A stretch of 64,000 nucleotides of DNA from Rhodococcus spongiicola (GCF_004011835.1 NZ_RKLN01000002.1:696124-760123); one strand, 5' to 3'. Positions 47,777 to 58,723 are shown, numbered from the stretch's first letter. Notes: generated from the letters alone by a model not told the origin. Numbers and translations: made by a program.

Positions 47777-49222
47777 CTACCCCGTGTGGTCCGGTAACCA
47801 GTTGCCGTGGAAGCCTGCCGGAACGCGCTGCGGCAACGCGATGGACGCCTGATCCTCCAGGGTCTGGGCGTCCAAGATGCGTAGCTCCGTCGAGTTCGCC
47901 GCAAGATCCGACACCAGGCCCATCACTACGCCGTGGCCCTCCGGGCTGTCCGGTGACTCCGGGTGGAAGACGAACTCGCCCACCGCCGATTGTGGCCCGA
48001 AATCGCGCATCGCGACGGTTCCCCGGGTCCGGTCGGAGCGGATCAGCTGATGTTCGCCGGAGAGGTCGTCGGAGCCCGCGACCAGCCAGCAGTCGTGGTG
48101 GAGTGCGGTGGTGTGGCGCTCGTCGAAGCGGGGAAACTCGACGTGCTCGTCTCCCAGTCGGGTTCGTCTGACGCGGTTGCTGACCTGGGGTTCGAGCTCC
48201 CATCGCTCCAAGCGAGGCCGACCCTCGGAAGGACCTGTCACGTCCTCGTCGAACACCCGCTCGTGCACGACGAGGTCCACGGTCACTCTGCCGTCGGCGC
48301 TGGTCGCGTTGACGGGGTGAAACACGTAGCACGGTTCGACATCCAGCCACAGCGGGGTCGGGTCCCCGTGACGTGGGATCAGCCCGACCCGGGCGGGATA
48401 GTTCTCGTCCCACCGGTACGGAAAGCTGCCGGCCCGGGTCCGGGGGAGGCGGTTCAGGAGCGGTCGGGGCATCCTCACCCGCCCGATCGTGGCGCTGAGT
48501 GCCAGCGCGGCGAGGGGACGCAGCGGCCGCGCCACGTTGGCGGTGACGGCGCTGCGGACGTCGAACGTCACTGGCAGGTCGTAGACCACCACGTAGTCAC
48601 GGGTGAGGGAGAACGCGTGCATCATCGGACTGCCACCGACCCGAATCGGTACCCGCCGGCGCAGACGGCCGTCCGGGCCAACGACCGTGTAGAGGACGGT
48701 GTCACCCCTGCCGAAGTGGTACGAGATGGCATGGAGCTCACCGGTGTCCGGGTCCTCGATGGGATGTGCGGTGTAGCCACCACGAACAGTGCCGTCGAAG
48801 TCGCCGACGTCGACCGTGTCGAGTTCGTACGAGAGTTCGGCGCACGCCACCCCAGCTTCGACCAACGCGAGCGTCCTGCCGGCGAAGCCGATGACGTTCG
48901 TGTTCGCAGAGGGGCCGTGGAGCGGTGACCGTCCCCGTTCCGGGGGCGCGGAGCGGTGCAGGGCAGCCGACGTCACCTCCGAGTCGACCCAGGGGTTGCG
49001 GTACCACAAGGCGCGTCCGCCGCTGAGGCGGACGCCGTGCACCATGCCGTCGCCGGTGAACCAGTTGTACTCGTCCGGGCGCACGTCAGCGACCGGGTTG
49101 GGGCCGTTGCGGAGATAGCGGCCGTGCAGCCATTCGGGAATCGTGCCGCGCGTCGGCAGATTTAGCTCGGTGACCTCGGCGCGGACCGGCGCGTAGCGTT
49201 CATCGACGTAACTCGTCGCCAT
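47777..49222 (-). CDS. Carotenoid cleavage oxygenase (RPE65 family)
   Basis: A 481-residue non-heme iron dioxygenase of the carotenoid oxygenase family. It has the N-terminal LHGRYLRNGPNPV and WFTGDGMVHGVRL motifs, then TAHPIEDPDTGELHAISYH (first iron His), SPMMHAFSLTRDYVVVYD, HPVNATSADGRV, and the last His near GFHGNWLP. It could cleave carotenoids, apocarotenoids or related stilbene-like compounds; the substrate is not predictable. It is a single gene placed between the oxidase genes and qcrB, absent from the mycobacterial order. Confidence 0.88.
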   Translation of the reverse strand: MATSYVDERYAPVRAEVTELNLPTRGTIPEWLHGRYLRNGPNPVADVRPDEYNWFTGDGMVHGVRLSGGRALWYRNPWVDSEVTSAALHRSAPPERGRSPLHGPSANTNVIGFAGRTLALVEAGVACAELSYELDTVDVGDFDGTVRGGYTAHPIEDPDTGELHAISYHFGRGDTVLYTVVGPDGRLRRRVPIRVGGSPMMHAFSLTRDYVVVYDLPVTFDVRSAVTANVARPLRPLAALALSATIGRVRMPRPLLNRLPRTRAGSFPYRWDENYPARVGLIPRHGDPTPLWLDVEPCYVFHPVNATSADGRVTVDLVVHERVFDEDVTGPSEGRPRLERWELEPQVSNRVRRTRLGDEHVEFPRFDERHTTALHHDCWLVAGSDDLSGEHQLIRSDRTRGTVAMRDFGPQSAVGEFVFHPESPDSPEGHGVVMGLVSDLAANSTELRILDAQTLEDQASIALPQRVPAGFHGNWLPDHTG

Positions 49223-49299
49223 CAGAGCCCCCTGGGATCGCGTCGTCGACCGCGAGAGTAGGGGTTTCCGGTGCCGGTTTGGGCGGTTTTGGTCGGATC

Positions 49300-49333
49300 G
49301 TCGCAGAGGAGAGTCAGTCGCAGAGGAGAGTCA
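49300..49333. repeat. 17-bp tandem repeat duplicating the ribosome-binding site
   Basis: GTCGCAGAGGAGAGTCA occurs twice in tandem just upstream of the GTG start at 49337. Each copy contains AGAGGAGA, so the gene has two ribosome-binding-like sites. Confidence 0.93.
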
Positions 49334-49336
49334 AAG

Positions 49337-50053
49337 GTGATCGCGGATCGGCCGGAGGCATTGCTGTTCGACGTGCAGGGCACAGCAACGGAGTTTCACG
49401 CGTCGGTGTCCGACGCACTGCGCACGATCGACGAGGGGCGCCATCCGGGAGTGTCCTGGGAGGGGGTCGTCGACCGATGGCGGGCCGCGTACTTCGTAGC
49501 GCTGGAAGAGAGTCGGCCGACTCCGGGGCAGGACTGGGGGACTGTCCACTCGGTGTACCGATCGGCGCTCGATCCTTTGCTCGCGGCTGAGGGCGTGATC
49601 GGCTGGACCGATAGCGAACGGGAGGAGGCAACCGATGCTTGGCGCAGGCTCCCGCCCTGGCCGGACACGGTCCCCGGGCTGACCCGGCTGCGGACGCGAT
49701 TCACGGTCGCGACGCTGTCCAATGCCGACGTCGGCGCAGTGGTGGAGATGTCCAAGCGGGGCGGGCTGCCGTGGGATGCGGTCTTCACCGCCGAGATGGC
49801 CGGTGTCTTCAAGCCTGACCCGAGAATCTATCGCATGGCGGCCCGCTATCTCGGATTCCCACCGGCGCGAATCATGATGGTGGCCTCCCACAAGTACGAT
49901 CTGCGGGCGGCGGCGCGTCTGGGTTTCCGGACGGCTTTCGTGGCCCGCCCGCTGGAGTTCGGCCCGCACGGTGTGGTCGACACGACCTACGAATCGGACT
50001 TCGACGTCAACGCCGCGGACTTCCTCGACCTTGCCGATCAACTCGGTTGTTGA
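49337..50053 (+). CDS. HAD hydrolase, haloacid dehalogenase type II-like
   Basis: A 238-residue HAD protein close to L-2-haloacid dehalogenases. The nucleophile motif is LLFDVQGTATEF (Asp, with Gln where most have Asn/Phe). TLSNADV, the Lys motif AGVFKPDPRIY, and VASHKYDLRAAARLGFRTAFV follow. Hydrolysis of 2-haloacids or a similar C-X bond is inferred from family and unproven. The GTG 49337 start is supported by a ribosome-binding site within a duplicated 17-bp unit. It is divergent from the carotenoid oxygenase gene. Confidence 0.83.
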   Translation: MIADRPEALLFDVQGTATEFHASVSDALRTIDEGRHPGVSWEGVVDRWRAAYFVALEESRPTPGQDWGTVHSVYRSALDPLLAAEGVIGWTDSEREEATDAWRRLPPWPDTVPGLTRLRTRFTVATLSNADVGAVVEMSKRGGLPWDAVFTAEMAGVFKPDPRIYRMAARYLGFPPARIMMVASHKYDLRAAARLGFRTAFVARPLEFGPHGVVDTTYESDFDVNAADFLDLADQLGC

Positions 50054-50068
50054 AGTGCTGAAGCCCGG

Positions 50069-50118
50069 ATGTTCATCAGGCACCGTGTTCATCAGGCACC
50101 GTGTTCTTCAGACACACC
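50069..50118. repeat. 16-18-bp tandem repeat, three copies
   Basis: ATGTTCATCAGGCACC, GTGTTCATCAGGCACC, then a diverged third copy. They lie just past the HAD gene stop and before the terminator. Confidence 0.9.
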
Positions 50119-50138
50119 TGGTTCTCCAGGTACACCGA

Positions 50139-50186
50139 GAACGGGAGAGGCCCCGAACCACAATCGGTTCGGGGCCTCTCCCGTTC
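50139..50186. terminator. Bidirectional terminator between HAD gene and qcrB
   Basis: A perfect 21-bp stem, with arms GAACGGGAGAGGCCCCGAA(CC) and complement, and a 6-base loop, 14 bp past the qcrB stop. It is the strongest hairpin in the window. Confidence 0.93.
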
Positions 50187-50199
50187 GAACTCTGGCGAA

Positions 50200-51846
50200 C
50201 TAGTGCGCCTCGCCGTCGCCGGAGCCGTTTCCGCGGGCGCGGTCCTGGTACTCAGTGAGAACACGCATCTGCTCGTGCTCTGCGGCGTGCTCGGCGGCCT
50301 CGAGCGCCTGGCTCTGTTCGGCCGGGTCGGGGGTGACCCAGCTGCCCGAGCCGGGCTTGCCGGCCGAGCCGAGCCGGTTCATCTTCTTCGGGATCGGTGC
50401 ACCCTGGTACTCCAGCGGGATCGGGTGGCCGTGATCGTCGACCGGTCCGAGCGGCTGGTGGATCTCGACGTACTCACCGTGCGGCAGTCGCTTGATGATG
50501 CCCGTCTCGATGCCGTGCTCGAGCACCTCACGGTCGCTGCGCTGCAGACCCAGGCAGAACCGGTAGGTGACGTAGTAGGCGATCGGAGGCAGGAGCACCA
50601 TGCCGATGCGACCGATCCAGGTCATCGCGTTCAGCGAGATGTCCAGATGGTAGGCGATGATGTCGTTGATGCAGGAGAGGGTCAGTACCACGTAGAACGC
50701 GATGACCATCGCGCCGATGCCGGTGCGGACCGGGACGTCACGCGGACGCTGCAGCAGGTTGTGGTGCGCATCGTCCTTCGTGAACTTCTTCTCGATCCAC
50801 GGGTACGCGATCAGCAGCGTGAACACGAGGCCCATGATCACCGCGACGGCGAACACCGCGGGGATGGTGTAGCGGTCGAACAGGTAGAACTCCCACGCCG
50901 GCCACAGGCGAGCCATGCCGTCGGTCCACATCAGGTAGAAGTCGGGCTGCACACCGGCCGACACCTGCGCCGGGTTGTACGGGCCGAGGTTCCAGATCGG
51001 GTTGATCTGCAGCAGGCCGCCCATGACGGCGACGATGCCGAAGGTGAAGGCGAAGAACGCACCACCCTTGAGGGCGAACACGGGGAGGATCCGAACCCCG
51101 ACGACGTTCTGTTCCGTGCGGCCCGGTCCGGGGAACTGCGTGTGCTTCTGGTACCACACCAGCGCGAGGTGCGCGGCGATGAGGGCGAGCATAATGCCCG
51201 GGAAGAGCAGCACGTGTGCGACGTACAGGCGCGGAATGATCAGCGTGCCGGGGAAGTCTCCACCGAAGATCAGCCAGTGCATCCAGGTGCCGGCGATCGG
51301 AATACTGAGCGTGATCCCGGACAGCGCGGCTCGGAGGCCCGTACCGGAGAGCAGGTCGTCCGGCAGCGAGTAGCCGAAGAAGCCCTCGAACATCGCCAGG
51401 ATCAGCAGCAGCGCGCCGATGACCCAGTTCGCCTCACGCGGACGACGGAACGCGCCGGTGAAGAAGATGCGCAGCAGGTGCACGATGATCGACGCGGCGA
51501 ACAGCAGCGCGGCCCAGTGATGGACCTGTCGCACGAACAGGCCGCCGCGAACCTCGAAGGAAATGTTCAGCGTCGTCTCGTAGGCGCGGGACATCTCGAT
51601 GCCGCGGAGCGGCTCGTATGCACCGTTGTAGGTGACCTCTGCCAATGAGGGGTCGAAGAACAGCGTCAGGTAGACACCCGAGATCAGCAGAATGATGAAG
51701 GTGTAGAGCGCGATCTCGCCGAGCATGAAGGACCAGTGGCTCGGAAAGACCTTGTTGATCTGGCGCTTGAGGCCGGCTGAGAGGTGATAGCGCGAGTCGA
51801 CGGCTTCAGCTCGCTCCGCCATCCGGGCCTGGGTAGTAGTACTCAC
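50200..51846 (-). CDS. qcrB: Cytochrome bc1 complex cytochrome b subunit
   Basis: A 548-residue cytochrome b with about nine helices. Heme ligands are in [21 protein letters not shown] and the later [22 protein letters not shown]. The quinol-site PPW-like region is in the middle, and a long polar C-terminal tail extends beyond residue 430, as in actinobacteria. It oxidises menaquinol in the bcc-aa3 supercomplex. The GTG at 51846 overlaps the qcrA stop by 4 bp (GTGA). A strong terminator follows. Confidence 0.96.
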   Translation of the reverse strand: MSTTTQARMAERAEAVDSRYHLSAGLKRQINKVFPSHWSFMLGEIALYTFIILLISGVYLTLFFDPSLAEVTYNGAYEPLRGIEMSRAYETTLNISFEVRGGLFVRQVHHWAALLFAASIIVHLLRIFFTGAFRRPREANWVIGALLLILAMFEGFFGYSLPDDLLSGTGLRAALSGITLSIPIAGTWMHWLIFGGDFPGTLIIPRLYVAHVLLFPGIMLALIAAHLALVWYQKHTQFPGPGRTEQNVVGVRILPVFALKGGAFFAFTFGIVAVMGGLLQINPIWNLGPYNPAQVSAGVQPDFYLMWTDGMARLWPAWEFYLFDRYTIPAVFAVAVIMGLVFTLLIAYPWIEKKFTKDDAHHNLLQRPRDVPVRTGIGAMVIAFYVVLTLSCINDIIAYHLDISLNAMTWIGRIGMVLLPPIAYYVTYRFCLGLQRSDREVLEHGIETGIIKRLPHGEYVEIHQPLGPVDDHGHPIPLEYQGAPIPKKMNRLGSAGKPGSGSWVTPDPAEQSQALEAAEHAAEHEQMRVLTEYQDRARGNGSGDGEAH

Positions 51847-52979
51847 GGTCGACGCTCCCAAAATGCCGGGCCGAGGGCTTCGATGAAGTCACCGTTGGCG
51901 ACGAGGTAGCCCTCTTCATTCACAGTAATAGGCAGCTGCGGAAGGGGACGAGCTGCTGGTCCGAAGATCGGCTTGCCGTACTGCAGCGCGTCGAACTGCG
52001 ACTGATGGCACGGGCACAGGATTCTGTTGGTCTGCTGCTCGTACAGCGAGGTGGGGCAGCCGAGGTGCGTGCAGATCTTCGAGTAGGCGAAGTAGTCGCC
52101 GTAGTTGAAGCTCTCCTGGCCCTTGCGCCTGACAGCCCTGTCGGTGTCCTCGGTGCGCAGTCGGATCAGCATCACGGAGTTGCGGATACCGCGCAGTGCC
52201 TTGAACAATTCCTCGTCGTTGCCGCGCTCGGATTCACGGAACGGGAACACCGTCTCCATGGCGCCTGCGTCGAGGTCCTCGGGACGTACGAGCACGATGT
52301 CGTGCGGGCGGCCGGTGTCGCGACGCAGGTAGATCGTCTCGCCCGGGTAGTGGGGTGTCCAGCCGGACACCCACAGCGGGGAGTTGTCGCCCTGCGCCCA
52401 CGGGTTCTTGATCATGCCGCCGAGGGGCAACACCGACATGATGCCGACGGCTCCACCGCCGAAGATCAGGCTGCGCTTGATCATCTTGCGGCGACCGATC
52501 GTGGACTTGTCGAGGGTGTCGCCCAGCTGGGCCCCGAGGGTCTGCTTGTCGACCTCGGCGGAACCGCCGTCGTGGCGATCCTGGATCGAGACCTCTTCGG
52601 GAATGAACTTCTTGGTGAACTTCACCGCGCCGACGCCGACACTGAGGATCGCCACACCCATCGTCAGGCCGATGAGCGGGGTGTACAGGTTGTACGCCCA
52701 GTACGTGTCCTCACCCGGTCCCGCCCACTCCCACGGCCAGAACAGGAAGATTCCGATGAAGGCGAGCGCCGAGAGCCCAGCGAGGATGAACCAGAAGGCC
52801 ACCGAGCGCTCGGCGCGCTTCTCGGCCTTGGTGCCCTCGACCGGCCAGCGGTCGCGCTGGAACGCGACATCGACCCCATCGAGGTTTGTGCCGAGTTCGA
52901 CGAGCTCGTCCCGGCTCATCTGAGCGAGTTCGTCGTCGGTGTACTTCTTCGGCGCATCGCCGCTGCCGGCGTCGCTCAT
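51843..52979 (-). CDS. qcrA: Cytochrome bc1 complex Rieske iron-sulfur subunit
   Basis: A 378-residue Rieske subunit with three N-terminal helices, as in actinobacteria (about residues 64-85, 100-120, 175-195). The cluster domain has CTHLGC and CPCHQS, the Cys/His pairs of the 2Fe-2S site. A Tat-like [14 protein letters not shown] element precedes the third helix. The ATG at 52979 overlaps the qcrC stop (ATGA). The frame upstream of it is a shadow within qcrC. Translational coupling through qcrC-qcrA-qcrB is evident. Confidence 0.96.
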   Translation of the reverse strand: MSDAGSGDAPKKYTDDELAQMSRDELVELGTNLDGVDVAFQRDRWPVEGTKAEKRAERSVAFWFILAGLSALAFIGIFLFWPWEWAGPGEDTYWAYNLYTPLIGLTMGVAILSVGVGAVKFTKKFIPEEVSIQDRHDGGSAEVDKQTLGAQLGDTLDKSTIGRRKMIKRSLIFGGGAVGIMSVLPLGGMIKNPWAQGDNSPLWVSGWTPHYPGETIYLRRDTGRPHDIVLVRPEDLDAGAMETVFPFRESERGNDEELFKALRGIRNSVMLIRLRTEDTDRAVRRKGQESFNYGDYFAYSKICTHLGCPTSLYEQQTNRILCPCHQSQFDALQYGKPIFGPAARPLPQLPITVNEEGYLVANGDFIEALGPAFWERRP

Positions 52980-53839
52980 GACCTTGCTCCGATCCACAAT
53001 GCTGCACCGACGACAGCGACGATGCCGACGACCCAAGCCACGACTCCCTCGGACGACGGTCCGAGACCGCCCAGGCCATAGCCACCCGGGTCCGCGACCT
53101 CGCTCGAGTGCTTGACGTAGGCGATGATGTCCTCCTTCTCCTCGAGCGTCAGCTGACGATCGGAGAATTTGGGCATGTTCTGGGGGCCGGTGACCATGGC
53201 GGTGTAGATCTGCTGTTCGTTGGCCGGATCCAGAACGGGGGCGTACTTACCGGAGGACAGCGCGCCGCCGCGCCCGGTGAAGTTGTGGCACGAGGCGCAG
53301 TTCATGCGGAACAGCTCGCTGCCGCGCGCGATGTCGTTGCCGCGGAGCGACGACTGCGCGATCTCACCGTTCTCGTCGCGGATGACGGTCGGGCCGCCAC
53401 CCTGAGACTGAACGTAGGCGCCGATGGCGTCGGTCTGCCGGGCGTCGAACTTGGCGGGCTTGCGGGAAGCCTGGGCCTCGTTGCGGACGGCCGGCATGCG
53501 GCCGGACGACACCTGGAAGTACACGGCCGCCTCGCCCACACCGATCAGGCTGGGGCCGCGATCCTGGACACCCTGCAGGTTTGCGCCGTGGCAGGTGATG
53601 CAGGAGGTGTCGTAGAGCTGCTTGCCTTCACGGATCAGTGCCGCGGAGTCTTCGTCCGCCGTGGCGACCTGCGGCGTAGGCGTGAGCGCCGACGCGAGGA
53701 ATCCGGCGCTCACCAGACCCATCATGAGGATCAGCGCGCCGGTGACGCGACGGCGCAGCTTGCGCTGGCGGCGCGCCTTGGCGGCTGTGGCACGGCTGGG
53801 CATGTCACCCTCGATTGCGGGAGGGGGGGATGAACTCAT
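52976..53839 (-). CDS. qcrC: Cytochrome bc1 complex diheme cytochrome c subunit
   Basis: A 287-residue cytochrome cc with two c-type heme motifs, CITCH and CASCH, an N-terminal signal/anchor ([15 protein letters not shown]) and a C-terminal membrane helix ([17 protein letters not shown]). It replaces a soluble cytochrome c by passing electrons directly to CtaC. The start ATG 53839 follows AAAGGGATACAG; ATG 53803 is an alternative. ctaE lies 62 bp upstream on the same strand. Confidence 0.95.
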   Translation of the reverse strand: MSSSPPPAIEGDMPSRATAAKARRQRKLRRRVTGALILMMGLVSAGFLASALTPTPQVATADEDSAALIREGKQLYDTSCITCHGANLQGVQDRGPSLIGVGEAAVYFQVSSGRMPAVRNEAQASRKPAKFDARQTDAIGAYVQSQGGGPTVIRDENGEIAQSSLRGNDIARGSELFRMNCASCHNFTGRGGALSSGKYAPVLDPANEQQIYTAMVTGPQNMPKFSDRQLTLEEKEDIIAYVKHSSEVADPGGYGLGGLGPSSEGVVAWVVGIVAVVGAALWIGARS

Positions 53840-53901
53840 CTGTATCCCTTTGGTATGTCGGGACGACTGAAGCGTCAGGGGCTGCCTGGTCGTTCAGCTG
53901 G

Positions 53902-54513
53902 CTAACGGATGAAATAAATCGTGGCGAACAGGCCGATCCACACGATGTCGACGAAGTGCCAGTAGTAGGAAACAACGATCGCCGCAGTGGCCTGTGCAGG
54001 CGTGAACTTGCTGACCTTGGTGCGGATGATCAAGAAGACGAACGCAATCAGACCGCCGATGACGTGCAGGCCGTGGAAGCCGGTCGTCATGTAGAAGACC
54101 GAGCCGTAGACGCTGCTCGAGATCGTGGTGCCGTCCTGCACCAGGGCGATGTACTCGTAGCCCTGGCCGAGCACGAAGAAGGTGCCCATCACGAGGGTTA
54201 GGAGGTACCACCGCCGCAGGCCGAAGACGTCACCTCGCTCCGCCGCGAAGACGCCCATCTGACAGGTGAAGGACGACGCGATCAGCACCAGCGTCACCGG
54301 CACGGCCAACGCGAGGTTGAGATGGGTCGGCTCCGGCGGCCAGTTCCCATTCGCCTGCGCCCGTGCAACGAAATACATGGCGAAGAGCCCTGCGAAGAAC
54401 ATGAGCTCGCTTGACAACCACACAATGGTGCCGACGCTGACCATGTTTGGCCGGTTCAGCGAGTGCACGCGCTGGGTGATTGCCGATCCTGAAGTCCCTA
54501 CTGCGCTCGTCAC
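53902..54513 (-). CDS. ctaE: Cytochrome c oxidase subunit III
   Basis: A 203-residue membrane subunit with five helices, the short actinobacterial form. It has the N-terminal [18 protein letters not shown], the central [15 protein letters not shown], and the C-terminal [13 protein letters not shown] plus [14 protein letters not shown] signatures. It stabilises the oxidase core. It heads the leftward ctaE-qcrC-qcrA-qcrB operon and is divergent from a small gene next to trpD. The catalytic subunit gene ctaD is not in the window. Confidence 0.95.
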   Translation of the reverse strand: MTSAVGTSGSAITQRVHSLNRPNMVSVGTIVWLSSELMFFAGLFAMYFVARAQANGNWPPEPTHLNLALAVPVTLVLIASSFTCQMGVFAAERGDVFGLRRWYLLTLVMGTFFVLGQGYEYIALVQDGTTISSSVYGSVFYMTTGFHGLHVIGGLIAFVFLIIRTKVSKFTPAQATAAIVVSYYWHFVDIVWIGLFATIYFIR

Positions 54514-54638
54514 GCACTGAAGTATGACGCCTTGTCGTAAAAGGCGGTAATCCGGGTCCTAACTCACGGCGTCGACGCACGTCAGAAGTCATTGGCCCGG
54601 GCGGGTGCGGTTCTCGGTCGACGTGACAAGGTAGACAA

Positions 54639-55082
54639 ATGGAACTCGGGCGCCGCATGGCTCGTTGGATAGGCGGAATTCTGTCTCGGCGCGCCCCGGT
54701 GCGACTGGACCGCACCCGCCACGACCTGGTCGTGGTGGTCTCCGGCTTCGACGATGCGGAGGCGTGTTCGACGGCGCTCGAGCGTGGTACCGAGGACGAC
54801 CCGGCGTGGGTCGCGGACGCTGAGGCCGTGCTCCGTCACCACCTGCGTCTGCCGGCCGAGGCGGTCCGGGGTGTAGTAGATATTGCGTCCCAGGACGGGT
54901 ACGCGCCGACCGATGATCCGGAGCCTCTGGCAGACGGTGCGGTCGTCCTCCGGCTGGAGCGGGTCCAGGTGCTCGATGCCTTGCACTGTTCGCAGGAGCG
55001 CTCCCGGATGGTGGGCCTGGCGCAGCGGCACGGCGGCACGGCGCTTGGCTGGGAGGGACTGCAGCCGAACGCGGCACCCTGA
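54639..55082 (+). CDS. Hypothetical protein, 147 residues
   Basis: A cytoplasmic protein with a basic N-terminus (GRRMARWIGGILSRR), a beta-rich first strand (RHDLVVVVSGFDDAE), and a mixed alpha/beta rest ending GLQPNAAP. I do not recognise the family. Codon use is like the neighbours, and the frame begins 30 bp after a likely promoter spacer, so it is probably real. It precedes trpD on the same strand by 84 bp. ATG 54657 is another possible start. Confidence 0.6.
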   Translation: MELGRRMARWIGGILSRRAPVRLDRTRHDLVVVVSGFDDAEACSTALERGTEDDPAWVADAEAVLRHHLRLPAEAVRGVVDIASQDGYAPTDDPEPLADGAVVLRLERVQVLDALHCSQERSRMVGLAQRHGGTALGWEGLQPNAAP

Positions 55083-55166
55083 CTCCGGCTGGGCAGCGCG
55101 CACTAGGCTGCGGTGCAAACTAGGCTCCACCGAGCGGTCGGTGGGCGAATGGCAGAAGGGGTCGTA

Positions 55167-56252
55167 ATGGTGCGGCGGTCGGCAGCGCAAGGCATGGAGC
55201 GAACAGGGGGCGCGACCGACCGGAGCTGGCCTGCGGTCCTCGGCGCCCTCACCGACGGCCGCGACCTCACCTCCGCCGACACAGCATGGGCCATGGACGA
55301 GATCATGTCCGACAACGCGACCTCGGCACAGATCGCGGCCTTCGGCGTCGCCCTGAAAATGAAGGGCCCGACGTCGGCCGAGTTGAGGGGCCTTGCCGAC
55401 TCGATGCTCGATCACGCCCGAACGGTGCCGGTCTCGTCGGACGTGGTCGACATCGTGGGCACGGGCGGCGACCGCTCGCACACCGTCAACATTTCGACGA
55501 TGGCATCCATCGTCGTGGCTGCGTCCGGGCTCCGTGTGGTCAAGCACGGCAACCGGGCGGCGTCGTCGAAGAGCGGCGGCGCCGATGTCCTCGAGGCGCT
55601 CGGTGTGCACATCAACCTCGGCGCCGAGGAGGTTGCGCGTTGCGTCGAGGAAGTCGGCATCGGCTTCTGCTTCGCCCCGGTCTTTCATCCAGCGCTTCGG
55701 TTCGCGGGAGCGCCGCGTAAGGAGATCGGTATCCCGACGGTGTTCAACGTTCTCGGGCCGCTCACCAACCCTGCGCGGCCGCGGGCGGGCCTGATCGGGT
55801 GTGCCTTCGATGACCTCATCGAGGTGATCGCGGGTGTCATGGCCGACCGTGGCAACTCCGCGCTGGTGGTCCGCGGCGATGATGGTCTCGACGAGCTGAC
55901 GACGTCGACCACCTCGGTGGTGCACGTCGTTTCCGGTGGCACGGTACGCCCGCAGAAGCTGGATCCGGCCGACCTCGGCATTGCTCGGGCGCCGCTCGAG
56001 GCCCTACGCGGTGGGGACGCGGCTGACAATGCTGTCGTCGCACGCGGGATCTTCGCCGGCGACGAGGGGGCGGCGCGGGACGCGGTGTTGTTGAATGCGG
56101 CCGGTGCGATCGCAGCCTTCGACGGCCTCGAGGGCGATCTCGTGGAGTCATTGGGTGCCGGAATGGAGAAGGCCGCCCGCGCGATCGACTCGGGGGCGGC
56201 AAGCGCGCTACTCGAGCGGTGGGCGGCCCTGACCACGGAGCTGGCGGACTGA
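55167..56252 (+). CDS. trpD: Anthranilate phosphoribosyltransferase
   Basis: A 361-residue enzyme of tryptophan synthesis joining anthranilate to PRPP. The N-terminal helical part ([21 protein letters not shown]), the PRPP-binding [29 protein letters not shown], and [12 protein letters not shown] are all present. I start at ATG 55167, which follows AAGGGG by five bases. GTG 55113 and ATG 55149 are also in frame. No other trp genes are nearby, as in mycobacteria (Rv2192c next to ctaE). Confidence 0.94.
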   Translation: MVRRSAAQGMERTGGATDRSWPAVLGALTDGRDLTSADTAWAMDEIMSDNATSAQIAAFGVALKMKGPTSAELRGLADSMLDHARTVPVSSDVVDIVGTGGDRSHTVNISTMASIVVAASGLRVVKHGNRAASSKSGGADVLEALGVHINLGAEEVARCVEEVGIGFCFAPVFHPALRFAGAPRKEIGIPTVFNVLGPLTNPARPRAGLIGCAFDDLIEVIAGVMADRGNSALVVRGDDGLDELTTSTTSVVHVVSGGTVRPQKLDPADLGIARAPLEALRGGDAADNAVVARGIFAGDEGAARDAVLLNAAGAIAAFDGLEGDLVESLGAGMEKAARAIDSGAASALLERWAALTTELAD

Positions 56253-56318
56253 CGGAGCGGACAGTCCAGGGGGAACTGGCGGCCGCCGCTCGCTGAGCTC
56301 GGCGGGTATGAGCGGTGC

Positions 56319-56594
56319 CTACTCGCCGATCGAGAAGGCCGCTTCGACGTCTGCGCTCGAGTAGGACTGGAACGCGATGTGAGTCGCCGTCTTGACTACA
56401 CCCTGCACCCGGTTGATCCGTTCGGTGACGACCTCCGCGATCTGTGCGTGGTCACGCACCCTGACGATCGCGATCAGGTCGATGTCGCCGGCGCACGAAT
56501 AAACTTCGGATACCCCGCCGAGGTCTGCCACCGCCTGTGCGGTCTCCGGGATCCGGTCGGCCTCGGCGTGGATCAGGACGATGGCGTTGATCAT
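56319..56594 (-). CDS. Stand-alone Lrp/AsnC ligand-binding (RAM) domain protein
   Basis: A 91-residue protein covering only the ligand-sensing domain of Lrp/AsnC regulators: [42 protein letters not shown], and a closing alpha/beta element. There is no helix-turn-helix, so it may bind an amino acid and partner another protein instead of DNA. Its ATG overlaps the stop of the upstream exonuclease gene (ATGA), so the two are made together. Confidence 0.88.
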   Translation of the reverse strand: MINAIVLIHAEADRIPETAQAVADLGGVSEVYSCAGDIDLIAIVRVRDHAQIAEVVTERINRVQGVVKTATHIAFQSYSSADVEAAFSIGE

Positions 56595-58348
56595 GTCGCT
56601 CCTTCAACGTTCTGACGTTCGTCGAACACACTAGGCGGTCGGTCGACCGGCTGGGCGGCACGGGCGAGTGTGCACCAGTTCTCCCACGCCCCCGCCCCGT
56701 GGGCGGGTTCGCGGTAACCGTGGCTGGTCTGGACGATCCGCACGCCGTCGTTGTCGAGCCACGAGGCGATGAGCCCGAGTTCCTCGGGTGAGGCGCCTCT
56801 GAGGGGGGTCGCGTCTGGGAGGGCCGTCTCGGCGGACGAGATCAGTGCCTGGACCACCGGCATAGGTGCGACTCCGCGCGGTGCGGCACCTGCGGAAGCC
56901 AGGCGTCCGGCGCGGATGACGACGAGTTCCCAGCCACCGGCACCGTCTCTGCGGGCGGCGACGAGCTCGTCGACTGCAGCGAGCGACGCGAGCCGTTGCA
57001 TGCGCCGGAGCGCCAGACCGAGGACGGTGAGCCGGTCTCGTAGGCGAGCTGCACCCTCGAACAGTTCCTGCTCCGCGAGTTTGTCGATCCGGGCGCGTAC
57101 GCGGCGCAGTGGCGTGTCGTCCGTGCCGCGCAGGAGCGCTCGTGCGAGCTCCGGCGCGGCCTGGTAGGCGTTCTCGTCGTCCGCGATGGCGGGACAGCCA
57201 CCGATCTCCCGCGGTGGGCACTTGGGTCCGTGACGTTGCCCCTTCCCGATTCTCGAGGTGCAGGTGCGCAGCCCGCAGTACTCGGCGATCGCCAGGGCGG
57301 CCTCGACGGCGTCGGCCCGGGAGCGGAAGGGACCGAGTGAATCGGCCGTCGGAGCACGGACGACGGACAGGCGGGGGAACGCCTCAGTAGTGAGACTGAT
57401 CCACCATCCACGCAGAGGGAACTTGGATCGTCGGTTGTAGGGCGGTGCGTGAGCGCTGAGCAGCCGGAGCTCCCGGACCCCTGCCTCGAGCGCGTGCGAG
57501 CACTCGACGTGGTCGATGCGGCTTGCGAGAGCAACCATCTCCTTCATCCGTGCGCGCGTCTCCGAACCGGTGAAGTAGGTGCGGACCCGGCGGCGAAGGT
57601 CGACGGCGGTGCCGACGTAGAGAACCTCGTCCGACGGGCCGCGGAAGAGATAGACGCCGGGCGTTCGGGGTAGATGGCTCGCGAGGGTGCGTTTCGCGCG
57701 CTGCTCTCTCGACACCCGCGGCAGGTAGTCGAGGAGTTCGGGCAAGCTCTGCACGCCCTGGTTACCGACCCGCCCGATGAGGGCATGGAGGACGTCGACG
57801 GTGGCTCGGGCGTCGTCGAGTGCGCGGTGGGTCGGGGTGGTGCCGGCGCCGAGTAGTGGCGCCAACACCGACAGCTTGACGGACGGGGCTTCGTCGCGGC
57901 TGAGTATCCTGCGTGCAAGTTTGACCGTGCACAGCACCTGGAAGCGGGGCCACGGGATGCCGGCGTGGGTCGCGGCCGCCTTCAGGAATCCGACGTCGAA
58001 ACCGGCGTTGTGTGCGACGAGCACGCTGCCGCGCGCGAACTCGAGAAAGGTCGGTAGCACGGCGTCGATCCGGGGCGCGCCGCGCACCATTGCCGTCGTG
58101 ATCCCTGTGATCTCGACGATGTGCGGCGGAATTCCCCGCCCTGGGTCGACCAGGGTGCCCAGTTCGCCGAGGATCTCCCCGCCACGGACCTTGACGGCAC
58201 CGATCTCGGTGATCGCGTCGGTCACGGCGCTGCCCCCCGTGGTTTCGAGGTCGACGACCACGAAGGTGACTTCGCTCAGTGGCGCATCCAGTTCGTCGAG
58301 GGTCAGCTGACCGTCGCGGGCGCCGTCGATGGTGCGCTGTGCTCTCAC
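56591..58348 (-). CDS. DEDDh exonuclease fused to a GIY-YIG nuclease domain
   Basis: A 585-residue two-nuclease protein (Rv2191 type). Residues ~30-190 are a DnaQ-like 3'-5' exonuclease with [17 protein letters not shown] and [10 protein letters not shown]. Residues ~220-300 are a UvrC/Cho-like GIY-YIG domain ([31 protein letters not shown]). The rest matches the middle of UvrC. A DNA-repair role is inferred. The frame is open to 58594, but homology starts near GTG 58348; GTG 58372 is possible. It is coupled to the Lrp-domain gene. Confidence 0.88.
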   Translation of the reverse strand: MRAQRTIDGARDGQLTLDELDAPLSEVTFVVVDLETTGGSAVTDAITEIGAVKVRGGEILGELGTLVDPGRGIPPHIVEITGITTAMVRGAPRIDAVLPTFLEFARGSVLVAHNAGFDVGFLKAAATHAGIPWPRFQVLCTVKLARRILSRDEAPSVKLSVLAPLLGAGTTPTHRALDDARATVDVLHALIGRVGNQGVQSLPELLDYLPRVSREQRAKRTLASHLPRTPGVYLFRGPSDEVLYVGTAVDLRRRVRTYFTGSETRARMKEMVALASRIDHVECSHALEAGVRELRLLSAHAPPYNRRSKFPLRGWWISLTTEAFPRLSVVRAPTADSLGPFRSRADAVEAALAIAEYCGLRTCTSRIGKGQRHGPKCPPREIGGCPAIADDENAYQAAPELARALLRGTDDTPLRRVRARIDKLAEQELFEGAARLRDRLTVLGLALRRMQRLASLAAVDELVAARRDGAGGWELVVIRAGRLASAGAAPRGVAPMPVVQALISSAETALPDATPLRGASPEELGLIASWLDNDGVRIVQTSHGYREPAHGAGAWENWCTLARAAQPVDRPPSVFDERQNVEGAT

Positions 58349-58723
58349 GCCGTGGACAGTAGACAGGCCCACCGACAGGGTCCGCGGGGCAGTTTTCAGG
58401 GAAAAGAGACGAGCATCACACTTGTTCGATTGAGGCTCTTGGTGCGGGAGATCGATTTCGGCGTGCCGCACACACTCTGAGTTGTGGGGTCCAGAGCTGG
58501 CATCGCGGGGGCGCCTGTCGGTATCCGTTCGTGACCTGTGTCGACGTTTTCGTCCGCGGCCCCGAGTCGGGCACGTACACCAAGCGTGCGGCACGGCATC
58601 CGCGTGGTAGCGGACCGGTTGTTATCCCGTCGTGATCTCGAGTCGGGTCCCCGCACGAGTGATCCAAAACACGGGCGATCACACGAAACGCACCGGATTA
58701 GGTCGACATGACGGAGATGCTTT

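Noticed and set aside
50101..51648. 515-codon plus-strand frame opposite qcrB
   Set aside because: Antisense shadow of cytochrome b, and it crosses the qcrB terminator.
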